Shown here one piece after another: positions 55,530-64,000 of a stretch of DNA of 64,000 bases (position 1 is its first letter; the number at the start of each line of letters is the position of its first letter). This stretch comes from Actinomycetospora cinnamomea (lineage in GTDB: Bacteria; Actinomycetota; Actinomycetes; Mycobacteriales; Pseudonocardiaceae): the NCBI RefSeq assembly GCF_003096675.1, contig NZ_QEKW01000010.1, positions 124,001 through 188,000 of the forward strand, in the 5' to 3' direction. The notes below the pieces were generated by a model. The model worked only from the letters and a program-made list of their open reading frames with translations. It was not told the DNA's origin and did not search any database. Made by a program: the position numbers and the translations under genes.

Positions 55530-58061
55530 CTACTTCTCCGTGCGCAGCGTCACCGTCGGCGCGGACAGGTTCTGCGACGGCCGGCCGTCGGCGGCGTCAC
55601 CGTCGGCGCCGTTCGACCCTGCGGCGCCCTTCGGCTTGCCGTCCCCACCGGACGGGGCGGACGCGGTCGACCGGGAGAACTTCGCGGTCCCGACGCGCTT
55701 GGCGCCGGGGGGCGAGCTCGGCGAGGCCGACGGAGTGCCGTTCCGCCCGCCCGGCTTCCCGTTGGGGCCCTGACCCGCGCCCCGGCTCGCGCCCTGCTCC
55801 GGCCCGCCCGGCCCCTGGCCCGGCGAGGTGGAGCCACCGGGCTTCGGGTTCCGCCCGCCCGTCCCGCTCGCGCCGCCCGGCTTGGGGCTCGGCGAGGGCT
55901 TGGCGCCCGAGCCGCGGCGGGTGTGGACGCTCACGCCCGGGGCGCCGTCGGCGTCGGACGGGCCCGCGGGGCCGGACGGACCGGACGGGCCGGACGGGCC
56001 GGACGTCGGCTTGGGGGTCGGCTGGGGGGTCGGCTGGGGCGCCGCCCCGGACCCGGGGGGAGGACCGGCGGGCGCCGCGGAGCGTCCCGGGGCGCCGGGA
56101 GAGGACGCACCGGCGGACGGCGACGGGCCGCCCGCGCTGCCGGACGCCGGGGAGCTGCCGGGGGAGCCGCCGGGGGAGCCGCCCGCGGGCGCGGGCTTGG
56201 CGCCGGGCGAGGGCTTGGCGGCCGACGACGGCTTGGCGCCGGGCGACGGCTTGGCCCCGGGCCCACGCTGGCCGTTGGGGGCCGACGGTCCGGCCGACGG
56301 CCGGGCCTCCGCCCCGCCGGCGTCGCCCGGGGTGCTCGAGGGCCGGTCGACGGACGTGCCGTTGGCCGCCTGCCCGGTCGCCGGGGCGCCGGCGCCCCGC
56401 ACGGAGGCGCCGTTGGTGGTCTTGACCGACGCCCCGTTCGCGCCCTCGGCGCCCTTCGCCGGGGCGTCACCGCCACGCGGGCCGTCACCGCGGGCCATCG
56501 CGGCGCGGGCCTCGTCGAGCTTCTGCTGCGAGATGGGCGCGGTGCGGTCGGCCGGGACCTGGGACGGGGTGGGCGCCGCGCTCGGGGCGGCCCGGTCCCG
56601 CCCGCCCCCGGTCCCGCCGCGCCCGGGGGCGGGCGGGACCGGGCCGGCCGGGGCCGGGCGCCCCGCGGGGGGACCGGCGGGCAGGCGCACCGGCGTCCAG
56701 GTGCGCTCGGCGAGGAAGCCCGGGTCGCTGAGCTGGCCGGGGTTGCGCACCAGGATCACGCCGAGCGGGGTGCCGCCGGCCTGGGTGACGGCGTCGAGCG
56801 CGGCCCGCGCGTCACGGGCGCGGGTCTCGCCCTCCTCGACGACCAGGAGCACGCGGTCGGCCGCGGCGCAGACGACCTGGCCCTCCACCGACTGCGCCGG
56901 CGGGGCGTCGATGATCACGAGGTCGGCGAGGGCGGTGCCCTGGCCGAGCAGGCGGCGCAGGTGGGAGCGGGAGAACAGGGCGAACAGATCGTCGCGCCGG
57001 CTCCCGGGGGGCGACACGATCAGCGCGCGGCCGTTGCTGAAGGCCTTGCCGTCGATCCGGCTGTCGCCGCGCTCGGCGAGGAAGTCGGCGACGCCGGACA
57101 TCGTGGCCAGCTCGGAGTTGCCGAGCTCGGCCTCGAGGTCGGTCTGCACGAGCATCGTCGTCTGGCCCTGCAGGGCACGCAGCCCCGCGAGCGAGACCGC
57201 GACCCGGGTCTTCGACGCCCGGGCCGACGTCGGTCCCGTGATGGCGAGCGCGCCCGGGGTCGGCATGCCGTTCGCGTTGGTCAGCCCCATCAGCGAGTGC
57301 AGCAGCTCGCGGCGCGCCTCCTCCCCGGAGCGGCGCTTGCCGCCGACCACGGCGAGCACCTGCAGGCCGAGGCGGTCGCCGACCTCGCTCGGGGTGACGA
57401 TGCGGTTCTCGAAGCGGCCGAGGGCCATCGCCAGCAGCGCGCCGAGCAGCAGGCCGCCGATCAGCGCGGCGGCCGCGTTGCGCCCCGCGTTGGTCGGGTT
57501 GGCGGCGACGCCGGCGTTGAGCTGCAGGTCCTGCAGCTGGTTGGTGCTGGGGATGTCGTTGATCTGCTCCTGCAGCCGGCTGGCCTCGGCGTCGTTGCCC
57601 GCCGCCCGCGCGGCCGCCAGCTGCTGGTTGAGCGCGGTGATCTGCTGCTGCTGGGCCTCGGCGCCGAGGCTGGCGTTGACGTCGTCGCGCAGGGCGACGG
57701 CCATCTTCGTGGCCGACTCGCTCGCGACCTCGGGGGTGTCGGCGACGGCCTCGATGTACACGATCGGGCTGGCCGCGGCGATGCGGGCGTTGAGCCCGAC
57801 GTCCTCACCGACCCCGGCCGACTGCCGCAGCACCTCCTGGGAGGAGGCCTGGTTGAAGTAGTCGGCGTACCCCTGGGCGAGCACCGTGTCCTGTTCCGGC
57901 GCGCGTTCCTGCGACACGAGGGTCAGGGCGGCCCGTCCGGTGTAGGACGACCCCTGCAGCAGCGAGGCCCCGAGCGAGCCGGCCGCCGCCACGATGCCGA
58001 TGACGAGGACCAGCACCCACCGGCGGCGGATGCGATCCCACTGGATCTGGAGCGGGCTCAT
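55530..58061 (-). CDS. Wzz/BY-kinase-like polysaccharide co-polymerase with degenerate P-loop and long disordered tail
   Basis: 843-residue membrane protein. TM1 at ~15-35 and TM2 at ~197-216 flank an extracytoplasmic Wzz domain with coiled-coil parts (AEAQQQQITALNQQLAAARA). A cytoplasmic P-loop-like domain follows (~225-460). Its Walker A is degenerate: ITGPTSARASKTRVAVSLA keeps Lys-Thr but not the Gly residues of GxxGxGKS/T. Walker A' is LVQTDLEAE, and Walker B DLVIIDAPPA is good. There is no C-terminal Tyr cluster. From ~460 to the end (~380 residues) the protein is Pro/Gly/Ala/Ser-rich with KPSPGAKPS repeats. It would set chain length, perhaps without kinase activity. ATG at 58061. Confidence 0.85.
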   Translation of the reverse strand: MSPLQIQWDRIRRRWVLVLVIGIVAAAGSLGASLLQGSSYTGRAALTLVSQERAPEQDTVLAQGYADYFNQASSQEVLRQSAGVGEDVGLNARIAAASPIVYIEAVADTPEVASESATKMAVALRDDVNASLGAEAQQQQITALNQQLAAARAAGNDAEASRLQEQINDIPSTNQLQDLQLNAGVAANPTNAGRNAAAALIGGLLLGALLAMALGRFENRIVTPSEVGDRLGLQVLAVVGGKRRSGEEARRELLHSLMGLTNANGMPTPGALAITGPTSARASKTRVAVSLAGLRALQGQTTMLVQTDLEAELGNSELATMSGVADFLAERGDSRIDGKAFSNGRALIVSPPGSRRDDLFALFSRSHLRRLLGQGTALADLVIIDAPPAQSVEGQVVCAAADRVLLVVEEGETRARDARAALDAVTQAGGTPLGVILVRNPGQLSDPGFLAERTWTPVRLPAGPPAGRPAPAGPVPPAPGRGGTGGGRDRAAPSAAPTPSQVPADRTAPISQQKLDEARAAMARGDGPRGGDAPAKGAEGANGASVKTTNGASVRGAGAPATGQAANGTSVDRPSSTPGDAGGAEARPSAGPSAPNGQRGPGAKPSPGAKPSSAAKPSPGAKPAPAGGSPGGSPGSSPASGSAGGPSPSAGASSPGAPGRSAAPAGPPPGSGAAPQPTPQPTPKPTSGPSGPSGPSGPAGPSDADGAPGVSVHTRRGSGAKPSPSPKPGGASGTGGRNPKPGGSTSPGQGPGGPEQGASRGAGQGPNGKPGGRNGTPSASPSSPPGAKRVGTAKFSRSTASAPSGGDGKPKGAAGSNGADGDAADGRPSQNLSAPTVTLRTEK

Positions 58062-58198
58062 GACGTGCCTTTCGTCCGGTCGTCGGCGTGTCGCCCCGGG
58101 GGGACGGCGGTCGGCATCCTAATGTGGTGGTGCGGGACGACGATCACGTCGAACCCGCCGGGTCGCCGAGCGGACCCGTCAGCCGGGGCGCGCACGGC

Positions 58199-59395
58199 TC
58201 AGCGTCCCCGCGTGGCCGACTCGTAGGCGGCCAGCAGTTCCTTCTCGGAATTCGTCCACGAGAGCGGCCCGGACACCCGGTCGACGCCGATCTCTCCCAT
58301 CGCCGCGCGGCGACGGGGGTCGTCGAGGAGCTCGGACACCAGGCCCGCGAACTCGGCGACGTCGTTGGGGCGGGCGTAGACGGCGGCCTCGCCGGCCGAG
58401 ACACGGGCCTCGACCAGGTCGAACGACACCACCGGCCGCCCCATCGCCATGTACTCCATGATCTTGTTCATGGTGGACACGTCGTTGAGGGGGTTGCGCG
58501 GGTCCGGCGCCAGGCACACCGACGCGGTGGACAGGTGGCGCAGCACGTCCTCGTCGGGGATGCGCCCGGTGAACGACACCTGGTCGTCGAGGCCGTAGGC
58601 CTGCGCCAGTGCCACGACGTCGTCGAATGCGTCGCCGGTGCCCATGAACACGGCGTGCCAGTCGTCGCGGCGCTCGCGGAGGTCGGCCAGCGCGCGGATC
58701 GCGTAGTCGACGCCGTCCTGCGGGCCCATGACGCCGAGGTAGCAGAGCAGGTGCTCCTTGCCGCGGGCCAGCGAGGGCTCGGGGGTCCGGAGGCGGAAGC
58801 GCTCGACGGCCGGTGCGCTGCGCACCACGAAGGTGTCCTCGACCGGCACCCGCCCGCGACCGGTGGCCACGGCGCGGTAGCTCTCGTTGGTGGCGATCAC
58901 CGTGTCCGCGGTGCGGTAGGTGGCCCACTCGAGCAGGCGCATCGCCCAGTACATCGAGTCGCGCTTCTCGCGGAACCGCGACAGGTAGAGCTCGGGCACG
59001 AGGTCGTGCTGGTCGAAGATGATCCGGGCGCCGCGGGCCTTGGCGCGCAGCGCCGGCAGGAACAGCAGGTCCGGCGGGTTGCAGAGGTGCACCACGTCGA
59101 CCGGCGCGCGCTTCTGGATGCGCTTGATCAGCCGGTTCGTGTGCCAGAGGGCGGTGCCGTACTCCTTGAGGTACCCCTGCGGGCCGCCGCTGGCCGCCTC
59201 CAGGGGGTAGCGGTGGATCCGGACGCCGTCGATGACGACGTCGGACTCGGTGTCCCGCTTCGTGCCCTGCGGGCAGATCACCTCGACCTCCCAGCCGTGG
59301 CCGGTGAGGGTCTGGCACTCCTGCCAGACCCGCCGGTCGAACGGGACCGAGAGGTTCTCGACGACGACCAGGGCTCTACCAGGCAAGGCCGACAT
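58199..59395 (-). CDS. GT4-family glycosyltransferase (WbuB-like)
   Basis: 398-residue GT-B enzyme. N-terminal ALVVVENLSVPFDRRVWQECQTL is typical of the 'FDRRVW' branch of GT4 enzymes in capsule loci. HLCNPPDLLFLPALRAKARG and IIFDQHDLVPELYLSRF follow. The donor domain has LLCYLGVMGPQDGVDYAIRAL and LNDVSTMNKIMEYMAMGRPVV (EX7E-type, KIMEYMA). ATG at 59395 overlaps the end of the dehydrogenase gene by 20 bp, so the two are coupled; it may use the uronic acid made by that dehydrogenase (inference). Confidence 0.92.
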   Translation of the reverse strand: MSALPGRALVVVENLSVPFDRRVWQECQTLTGHGWEVEVICPQGTKRDTESDVVIDGVRIHRYPLEAASGGPQGYLKEYGTALWHTNRLIKRIQKRAPVDVVHLCNPPDLLFLPALRAKARGARIIFDQHDLVPELYLSRFREKRDSMYWAMRLLEWATYRTADTVIATNESYRAVATGRGRVPVEDTFVVRSAPAVERFRLRTPEPSLARGKEHLLCYLGVMGPQDGVDYAIRALADLRERRDDWHAVFMGTGDAFDDVVALAQAYGLDDQVSFTGRIPDEDVLRHLSTASVCLAPDPRNPLNDVSTMNKIMEYMAMGRPVVSFDLVEARVSAGEAAVYARPNDVAEFAGLVSELLDDPRRRAAMGEIGVDRVSGPLSWTNSEKELLAAYESATRGR

Positions 59396-60698
59396 ATCCC
59401 TCCTGTTGGCGACGCGCAGCGGCGTCCGGGAGCCGGACGAGGTCGACGACCGGTGTGGTGCTGCCGGTCAGGGCGTGACGCACGTCCTCGTCCGACTTCC
59501 CCACCACCAGGACCTCCGCGTGGTCGACGACCTCGGCGACGGTGTCGACGAGGAGGTCCCGCAGGTGGGGGAGGTGGGCCTCGATGAAGGCCCGGTTGGC
59601 GCCGAGCAGCGCGGACTCGACGACCGCGGGGTCGTAGATGCGCAGGTCGTAGCCCTTGCCGAGCATCCGCTCGCAGAGCTCGACCAGCGGGCTCTCGCGC
59701 AGGTCGTCGGTGCCGCCCTTGAAGGCGAGCCCGAACACCCCGACCTTGCGCTTCCCGGTGGCGGCGACGTGCTCGAACGCGCGCTGGATGTGCTCGTCGT
59801 TCGACGGCAGCACGTTCTCGAGGATCGGCACCCGCACGTCGTGGCGGCGCGCGGCGTGCACCAGCCCCCGCAGGTCCTTCGGCAGGCACGACCCGCCGAA
59901 GGCGAAGCCGGGCCGCAGGTAGGCCGGGCTGATGTTGAGCTTGCGGTCCGCCAGGAAGATCTCCATGACGTCGTGGGAGTCGACGCCGAGCTCGCGGGCC
60001 AGCGCGCCGATCTCGTTGGCGAACCCGATCTTGAGCCCGTGGAACGTGTTGTCCACGTACTTCGTCATCTCGGCGACCGGCGGCTCGACGCGGAACTCCG
60101 GGGCGCCGAGGCCGGCGTAGAGCGAGAGCACGGCGTCGCCGCTGGCGGGGTCGAGCTCGCCGACCACGGTCTTCGGCGGGTCGTAGAAGTCCTTGACGCT
60201 CGAGCCCTCGCGCAGGAACTCGGGGTTCACCGCCACGCCGAAGTCGATGCCGGCGTGCAGGCCCGAGGCCTCCTCGAGCAGCGGCACGAGGACACCGAGG
60301 CAGGTGCCCGGCAGCATCGTCGAGCGGAACACGACCGTGTGCCGGCCGGCGGTGCCGTCGCGGCTGCCGAGCGCCTCGCCGATCTCGCGGGCGGCGCGCT
60401 GGAGGTAGGTGGTGTCCAGGCTGCCGTTGGGGGCCGACGGCGTGCCGACGCACACGAGCGAGAGGTCGGTGCCGTGGACGGCGGCGGTGACGTCGTCGGT
60501 GACGGTGAGGCGTCCGGCGGCGACGACGTCGCGGACGATGTCGCCGATGCGCTCCTCGACCACGGGGGTGCGGCCCTCGCCGATCATGGCGAGCTTGGCC
60601 GGGTTGACGTCGACACCGACGACGTCGTGTCCCTCCGTGGCGAGGCAGGCGGCGCTCACCGTGCCGACGTAGCCGAGACCGAAGACACTGACCTTCAT
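59376..60698 (-). CDS. UDP-glucose/GDP-mannose 6-dehydrogenase (AlgD-like)
   Basis: 440-residue NAD-dependent enzyme that oxidises a nucleotide sugar twice to a uronic acid. The N-terminal NAD domain has MKVSVFGLGYVGTVSAACLA. The central part has AVNPEFLREGSSVKDFYDP and the helix EMTKYVDNTFHGLKIGFANE. The catalytic Cys lies in FAFGGSCLPKDLRGLV. The C-terminal domain has VFGLAFKGGTDDLRESPLVEL. FGGSCLPKD and the N-terminal segment are closer to AlgD (GDP-mannose) than to classic UDP-glucose dehydrogenases (usually FPKD), but the substrate needs checking. ATG at 60698; the upstream frame is not conserved in type. It overlaps the glycosyltransferase by 20 bp. Confidence 0.92.
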   Translation of the reverse strand: MKVSVFGLGYVGTVSAACLATEGHDVVGVDVNPAKLAMIGEGRTPVVEERIGDIVRDVVAAGRLTVTDDVTAAVHGTDLSLVCVGTPSAPNGSLDTTYLQRAAREIGEALGSRDGTAGRHTVVFRSTMLPGTCLGVLVPLLEEASGLHAGIDFGVAVNPEFLREGSSVKDFYDPPKTVVGELDPASGDAVLSLYAGLGAPEFRVEPPVAEMTKYVDNTFHGLKIGFANEIGALARELGVDSHDVMEIFLADRKLNISPAYLRPGFAFGGSCLPKDLRGLVHAARRHDVRVPILENVLPSNDEHIQRAFEHVAATGKRKVGVFGLAFKGGTDDLRESPLVELCERMLGKGYDLRIYDPAVVESALLGANRAFIEAHLPHLRDLLVDTVAEVVDHAEVLVVGKSDEDVRHALTGSTTPVVDLVRLPDAAARRQQEGYVGLAW

Positions 60699-60931
60699 CG
60701 CAGGGAGTCCTCGCAGAAGGGTCGGGGTCGCGGCGGGCCGTGGGGAGCGGAACCGCACGCCGGGCCGGGCCCACGGTACCGAGGGGTTTCCGGGTCACCG
60801 CCGTCGGGCACGGGGCACGGATCCGTCGCTGAGGCTCCGCTCACCGTTCCGTGGGACGCGTGGCGGGGCTCGAGGTTGGCCCGCGATCCACCCCGAACGG
60901 GCTCTCCTGCTCGCCCGTTAGCCTCGGGCGG

Positions 60932-62056
60932 GTGAGCCGTGACGTCGAGGTCCTCGCCGAGCCCAGCGACGAGCCGGGACTGGTCGACGCCTGGCGCGCC
61001 CTGGCCGAGGCGCAGGGCAACGCGTTCACCACCCCCGAGTGGTACGCGGCCTACGCCCGGCACTACGGCCACGACGCGCCCCCGTTCGTCGTCCGCGTGC
61101 GCGACGCCGACGGCACCCTGGCGGGCCTGCTGCCGCTGTGCCGCTCGGGGCGCACCGTGCGCTTCGCCGGCGCCAACGTCGGCGACCGCTTCGGGCCGGT
61201 GGCGCAGCCGGGCCGCGAGGCCGAGGTGGCCCGCGCGGCGGCGGGGGCGCTGGGGCGCGAGGCGGTCGTGCTGCACAACGTCGACGCCGGCGCGCCGTGG
61301 GTCGCCGCGCTCGGCGACGGGCTGCGCGGCCGCGTCTCGGCCACCCGGCTGCGCGGCGGCGTGCTGCCCTACGTCCCGCTGACCGGGCACACCTGGGAGA
61401 CGTTCCTCGGCGCCCGCAGCCGCAACTTCCGCCAGCAGGTGCGGCGCAAGGAGCGCGCGCTGGTCGAGGGCCAGGGCGCGGTGTACCGGGCGACGAGCTC
61501 GCCGGACGAGGTGCGCCGCGACGTCGCCGAGTTCTTCCGGCTGCACGCGGCGCGCTGGGACGACCGCGAGGGCGGCTCGACGATCACCAGCCCCACCGTG
61601 CACGCCTTCCACGACGACTTCGCCGCGGCGGCCCTGGCGCGGGGGTGGCTGCGGATGACGTTCCTGGAGATCTCGGGGGAGGCGGTCGCGGCGCTGTACG
61701 CGTGGCGGATCGGCGGGCGCTACGCCTACTTCCAGGCGGGGTTCGACCCCGCGTGGGCGGAGCGCAGCGTGGGTCTCGTGCTCATGGCCCACACGGTGCG
61801 CGAGGCCATCGCCGAGGGCGCCGACGAGTACGACCTGCTCCTGGGCGACGAGACCTACAAGGCGCGCTTCGCCACCGACGAGCGCGAGGTCTCCACGCTG
61901 GTCGTCGCCGGTGCCCTCGACCCGACCCGCCTGCTCGCCCAGGTCGACGCCGGCGTCCGGCGCGCCACCGACGGCATGTCCCCGGAGATGCGCGCGCGCC
62001 TGCGCGACCTCGCCAAACCCGTCATCGCCCGCATGCCGGGCACGCGCTCGCGCTGA
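60932..62056 (+). CDS. GNAT/FemAB-like acyltransferase (CelD/BcsL type), cassette copy 2
   Basis: 374-residue paralogue of the protein at 53331, of identical length. It shows FTTPEWYAAYARHYG, LAGLLPLCRSGR, WETFLGARSRNFRQQVRRKER, RLHAARWDDREG and LYAWRIGGRYAYFQAGF followed by YDLLLGDETYKARFA. Probably transfers an acyl group to an amino or hydroxyl group of the polysaccharide unit. GTG at 60932, chosen to match the other copy; the open frame to 60851 is rejected. It is followed by a NodB deacetylase 108 bp later. Confidence 0.87.
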   Translation: MSRDVEVLAEPSDEPGLVDAWRALAEAQGNAFTTPEWYAAYARHYGHDAPPFVVRVRDADGTLAGLLPLCRSGRTVRFAGANVGDRFGPVAQPGREAEVARAAAGALGREAVVLHNVDAGAPWVAALGDGLRGRVSATRLRGGVLPYVPLTGHTWETFLGARSRNFRQQVRRKERALVEGQGAVYRATSSPDEVRRDVAEFFRLHAARWDDREGGSTITSPTVHAFHDDFAAAALARGWLRMTFLEISGEAVAALYAWRIGGRYAYFQAGFDPAWAERSVGLVLMAHTVREAIAEGADEYDLLLGDETYKARFATDEREVSTLVVAGALDPTRLLAQVDAGVRRATDGMSPEMRARLRDLAKPVIARMPGTRSR

Positions 62057-62164
62057 GGGAGCGCTCGCGCTGCGGGGAGCGCGAGCAATGCGGCTTTGCT
62101 GGCGTTGGACGCCAGTGACGCCACATCGTCGAAGCGCTGAGGCGCCCCGATACAGTCGGCCGCC
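62057..62164. other. 108-bp spacer with two small hairpins
   Basis: GCTCGCGCT pairs with AGCGCGAGC across a 6-nt loop just after the acyltransferase stop. CTGGCGT-TGG-ACGCCAG follows. These may end some transcripts or be remnants of dispersed repeats. No gene is seen. Confidence 0.5.
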
Positions 62165-63130
62165 ATGAGTCGACGGCTCCTCGTGCTGGGCTGGCACAAC
62201 ATCGACCCGACGCCGTTCTACCCCGCCGCTCCGGACGCCGGGCGCCGTGGCTTCGACCGGCAGCTCGCCGCGATCGACCGGCTCGCCACGGTCGTCCCCC
62301 TCTCGGAGGCCGTCGACACCCTGGCGGCCGGCGGTTCCCTGCCCCGGCGCGCGGTGGCGCTGACGTTCGACGACGGCTACGCCGACTGGCTCGACGCGGC
62401 GGTCCCCGCCCTCGACCGCCGGGGCATGCACGGCACGTTCTTCCTCGTCTCGGACATCCTCTCCGGGCGTGTCGGTGCGTGGTGGGAGGAGCTGGCGGAC
62501 GCCTTCGACCGCTGCACCGCGACGAGCCTCGACTGGGCCGGGCGCACCCACGACCTGTCCACGCCGGTCGCGCGCCGCGCGGCGCAGGACGCGCTGAAGG
62601 ACGAGCTCAAGCTCGTCGACGGGGCGACCCGCAACGAGGCCGTCACCCGCATCGCCGAGCGCATCGCCCCGCCGCTGTCGTCACAGCCGCCGCGCGACCC
62701 GCTGTTCCTCGACTGGGACGGCGCGCGGGCCCTCGCGGCCACCGGGCACGGCGTCGGCTCGCACACCGTGACCCACCCGATCCTCGCCCGCGAGGACGCC
62801 GCCACCCAGCGCCACGAGCTCGCGGCGTCCCGCGAGGCGCTCGAGGAGGGCCTCGGGCAGACCGTCGACCTCCTCGCCTACCCCAACGGGAACGCCGGTG
62901 ACTACGACCAGCAGACGATGGAGCTGGCCCGCGCGGCCGGCTACCGGGCGGCGGTGACCACCAGGCCCGGTCTCGTCGGGCCGCAGGAGCCGCCCTTCGC
63001 GATGCACCGCGTCGTGCTCACCCCGCTCACCGACGTCGGCGAGCTGTTCGGCAAGGTCGCCCGCAAGGGCACGGGCATGGCGCGCAAGGTCGCGAACCGG
63101 GCCGTCAGGACCCTGACGCCGACGGGGTGA
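62165..63130 (+). CDS. Polysaccharide deacetylase (NodB family), cassette copy 2
   Basis: 321-residue NodB-type deacetylase, paralogue of the one at 54498. Motifs: TFDDGYADW, GAWWEELADAF, LDWDGARALAATGHGVGSHTVTH (SHTVTH) and LAYPNGNAGDYD. N-terminus LLVLGWHNIDPTPFYPAAPDAG without signal peptide. ATG at 62165. It ends 26 bp inside the convergent galE-like gene. Together with the upstream acyltransferase it would remove an acetyl group and install another acyl group, a reasonable but unproven pairing. Confidence 0.9.
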   Translation: MSRRLLVLGWHNIDPTPFYPAAPDAGRRGFDRQLAAIDRLATVVPLSEAVDTLAAGGSLPRRAVALTFDDGYADWLDAAVPALDRRGMHGTFFLVSDILSGRVGAWWEELADAFDRCTATSLDWAGRTHDLSTPVARRAAQDALKDELKLVDGATRNEAVTRIAERIAPPLSSQPPRDPLFLDWDGARALAATGHGVGSHTVTHPILAREDAATQRHELAASREALEEGLGQTVDLLAYPNGNAGDYDQQTMELARAAGYRAAVTTRPGLVGPQEPPFAMHRVVLTPLTDVGELFGKVARKGTGMARKVANRAVRTLTPTG

Positions 63131-64000
63131 CGCGCGCCTCCCACGCCGAGGTGACGATGTCGTCGAGGTCGTGGAGGGCGGTCCAGCCCAGACGCTCGCG
63201 GATCCGGGTCACGTCGGCGACGACCGCCGCGGGGTCGCCGGGACGCCGGTCGGCGATCACGGGGTCGACGGGCCGGCCGGCGACGCGGGCGACGGTCGCC
63301 ATCACCTCCAGCACCGAGTAGCCCCGGCCCACCCCGACGTTGAACGTCTCCGCGCAGGGGCCGTCGAGCAGGGCGGTCGCGGCGACGTGGGCGTCGGCGA
63401 GGTCGTCGACGTGGACGAAGTCGCGCACGCAGCTGCCGTCGGGGGTGTCGTAGTCGGCGCCGAACACCGTGGGCGCGTCCCCGCGGGCGACGGCCGCGAG
63501 CGCGATCGGCACCAGGTTCTCGCGTCCGCGGTCGGCGAGGCGCGCGTCGTGCGCGCCCGCGACGTTGAAGTAGCGCAGCGCGACGTAGCGCAGGCCCGTG
63601 GCGCGGTGGACGTCGGCGAGCAGCCACTCGCCGACGAGCTTGGTCGTCCCGTACGGGTTGACGGGTTCGCACGGCGCGTCCTCGGTGACCGCGGCGCCGG
63701 TGGTGGCCCCGTAGACCGCGGCGCTCGACGAGTAGACGAAGCGCTCGACGTCGGCCCGGGCGCACGCCGAGAGCACGGCGCGCAGGCCCTCGACGTTCTC
63801 GCGCCAGTAGTACAGCGGCTGCGCCACCGACTCGGGCACGCTCTTGCGGGCGGCGAAGTGCAGGACGCCGTCGAGGCGGTGCCCGGTGAGCGCGGCGGTG
63901 ACCGCGTCCTCGTCGAGCGTGCTCGCCCGCACGAGCGGCACGTCGTCGTCGACGCGCTCGACGAACCCCGCCGACAGGTCGTCGAGCACCACCACGGTGT
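63105..64000 (-). CDS. galE: UDP-glucose 4-epimerase-like (cut by window edge)
   Basis: C-terminal ~298 residues of an extended SDR sugar epimerase; the start lies past the right edge. Seen: VVLDDLSAGF; VLHFAARKSVPESV; YYWRENVEGLRAVL; active-site SSSAAVYG; catalytic YGTTK (YxxxK); LRYFNVAGAHDARLADRG; the VFGADYDTPDGSCVRDFVHVDDL segment highly typical of GalE; and NVGVGRGYSVLEV. It interconverts UDP-glucose and UDP-galactose for the polymer. The missing N-terminus would hold GxxGxxG. Confidence 0.93.
   Translation of the reverse strand, partial: TVVVLDDLSAGFVERVDDDVPLVRASTLDEDAVTAALTGHRLDGVLHFAARKSVPESVAQPLYYWRENVEGLRAVLSACARADVERFVYSSSAAVYGATTGAAVTEDAPCEPVNPYGTTKLVGEWLLADVHRATGLRYVALRYFNVAGAHDARLADRGRENLVPIALAAVARGDAPTVFGADYDTPDGSCVRDFVHVDDLADAHVAATALLDGPCAETFNVGVGRGYSVLEVMATVARVAGRPVDPVIADRRPGDPAAVVADVTRIRERLGWTALHDLDDIVTSAWEARVTPSASGS

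Noticed and set aside
55530-56700. Separate collagen-like or Pro-rich surface protein gene at the end of the Wzz-like gene
   Set aside because: The low-complexity region is continuous in frame with the P-loop domain and has no start, signal peptide or ribosome-binding site of its own.

Overview
The window is very GC-rich (about 75% by eye), with dense gene packing, many GTG starts and frequent 4-base stop/start overlaps. The housekeeping block metG-tatD-rpfB-rsmA-ispE, followed by pth-rplY-(methyltransferase)-prs-glmU, matches the order known from Mycobacterium tuberculosis (Rv1007c-Rv1018c). With the dispersed hairpin repeats, this points to a chromosomal segment of a mycelial or soil actinomycete, most likely Pseudonocardiales (Pseudonocardia or Actinomycetospora type). 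The genus call is an inference.

Layout. 1-8.4 kb: the end of a flavin monooxygenase, a possible operon of two sigma factors and an acyl-CoA ligase, a D,D-carboxypeptidase, a coiled-coil protein, a large acidic conserved protein and a haloalkane-dehalogenase-like hydrolase. 8.4-22.4 kb: core metabolism and cell wall growth, namely upp, metG, tatD, rpfB, rsmA, ispE, an ABC-F protein, pth, rplY, a methyltransferase, prs and glmU. 22.5-28 kb: a GGDEF diguanylate cyclase, a PAP2 phosphatase, an MHS-type MFS transporter and an ATP-grasp ligase. One tRNA-Gln (TTG) lies at 28.94-29.01 kb.

28-64 kb is a large exopolysaccharide locus. It has a polyprenyl-phosphate sugar-1-phosphate transferase (initiation), a sugar-modification module (C-methyltransferases, nucleotidyltransferase, PIG-L deacetylase, epimerase/dehydratase, RmlC-like epimerase), seven other glycosyltransferases, an MOP flippase, an O-antigen ligase/Wzy-like polymerase, a Wzz/BY-kinase-like co-polymerase with a degenerate P-loop and a huge disordered tail, a GDP-mannose/UDP-glucose dehydrogenase and the start of GalE. 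It also has polymer-tailoring or degrading enzymes: two heparin-lyase-I-like lyases, one heparinase II/III, two NodB deacetylases and two GNAT/FemAB-like acyltransferases. Together these suggest a Wzx/Wzy-type pathway for a uronic-acid-containing, N- or O-modified polysaccharide carrying its own lyases.

Most unusual points: a tandem pair of secreted proteins of unrecognised function (38.1-40.4 kb) with near-identical DNA blocks; a duplicated acyltransferase+deacetylase cassette bracketing the Wzz-GT-dehydrogenase genes; a 217-bp antisense overlap where a glycosyltransferase has run past its natural end; and a small palindromic repeat family that has entered the reading frame of the ABC-F protein.
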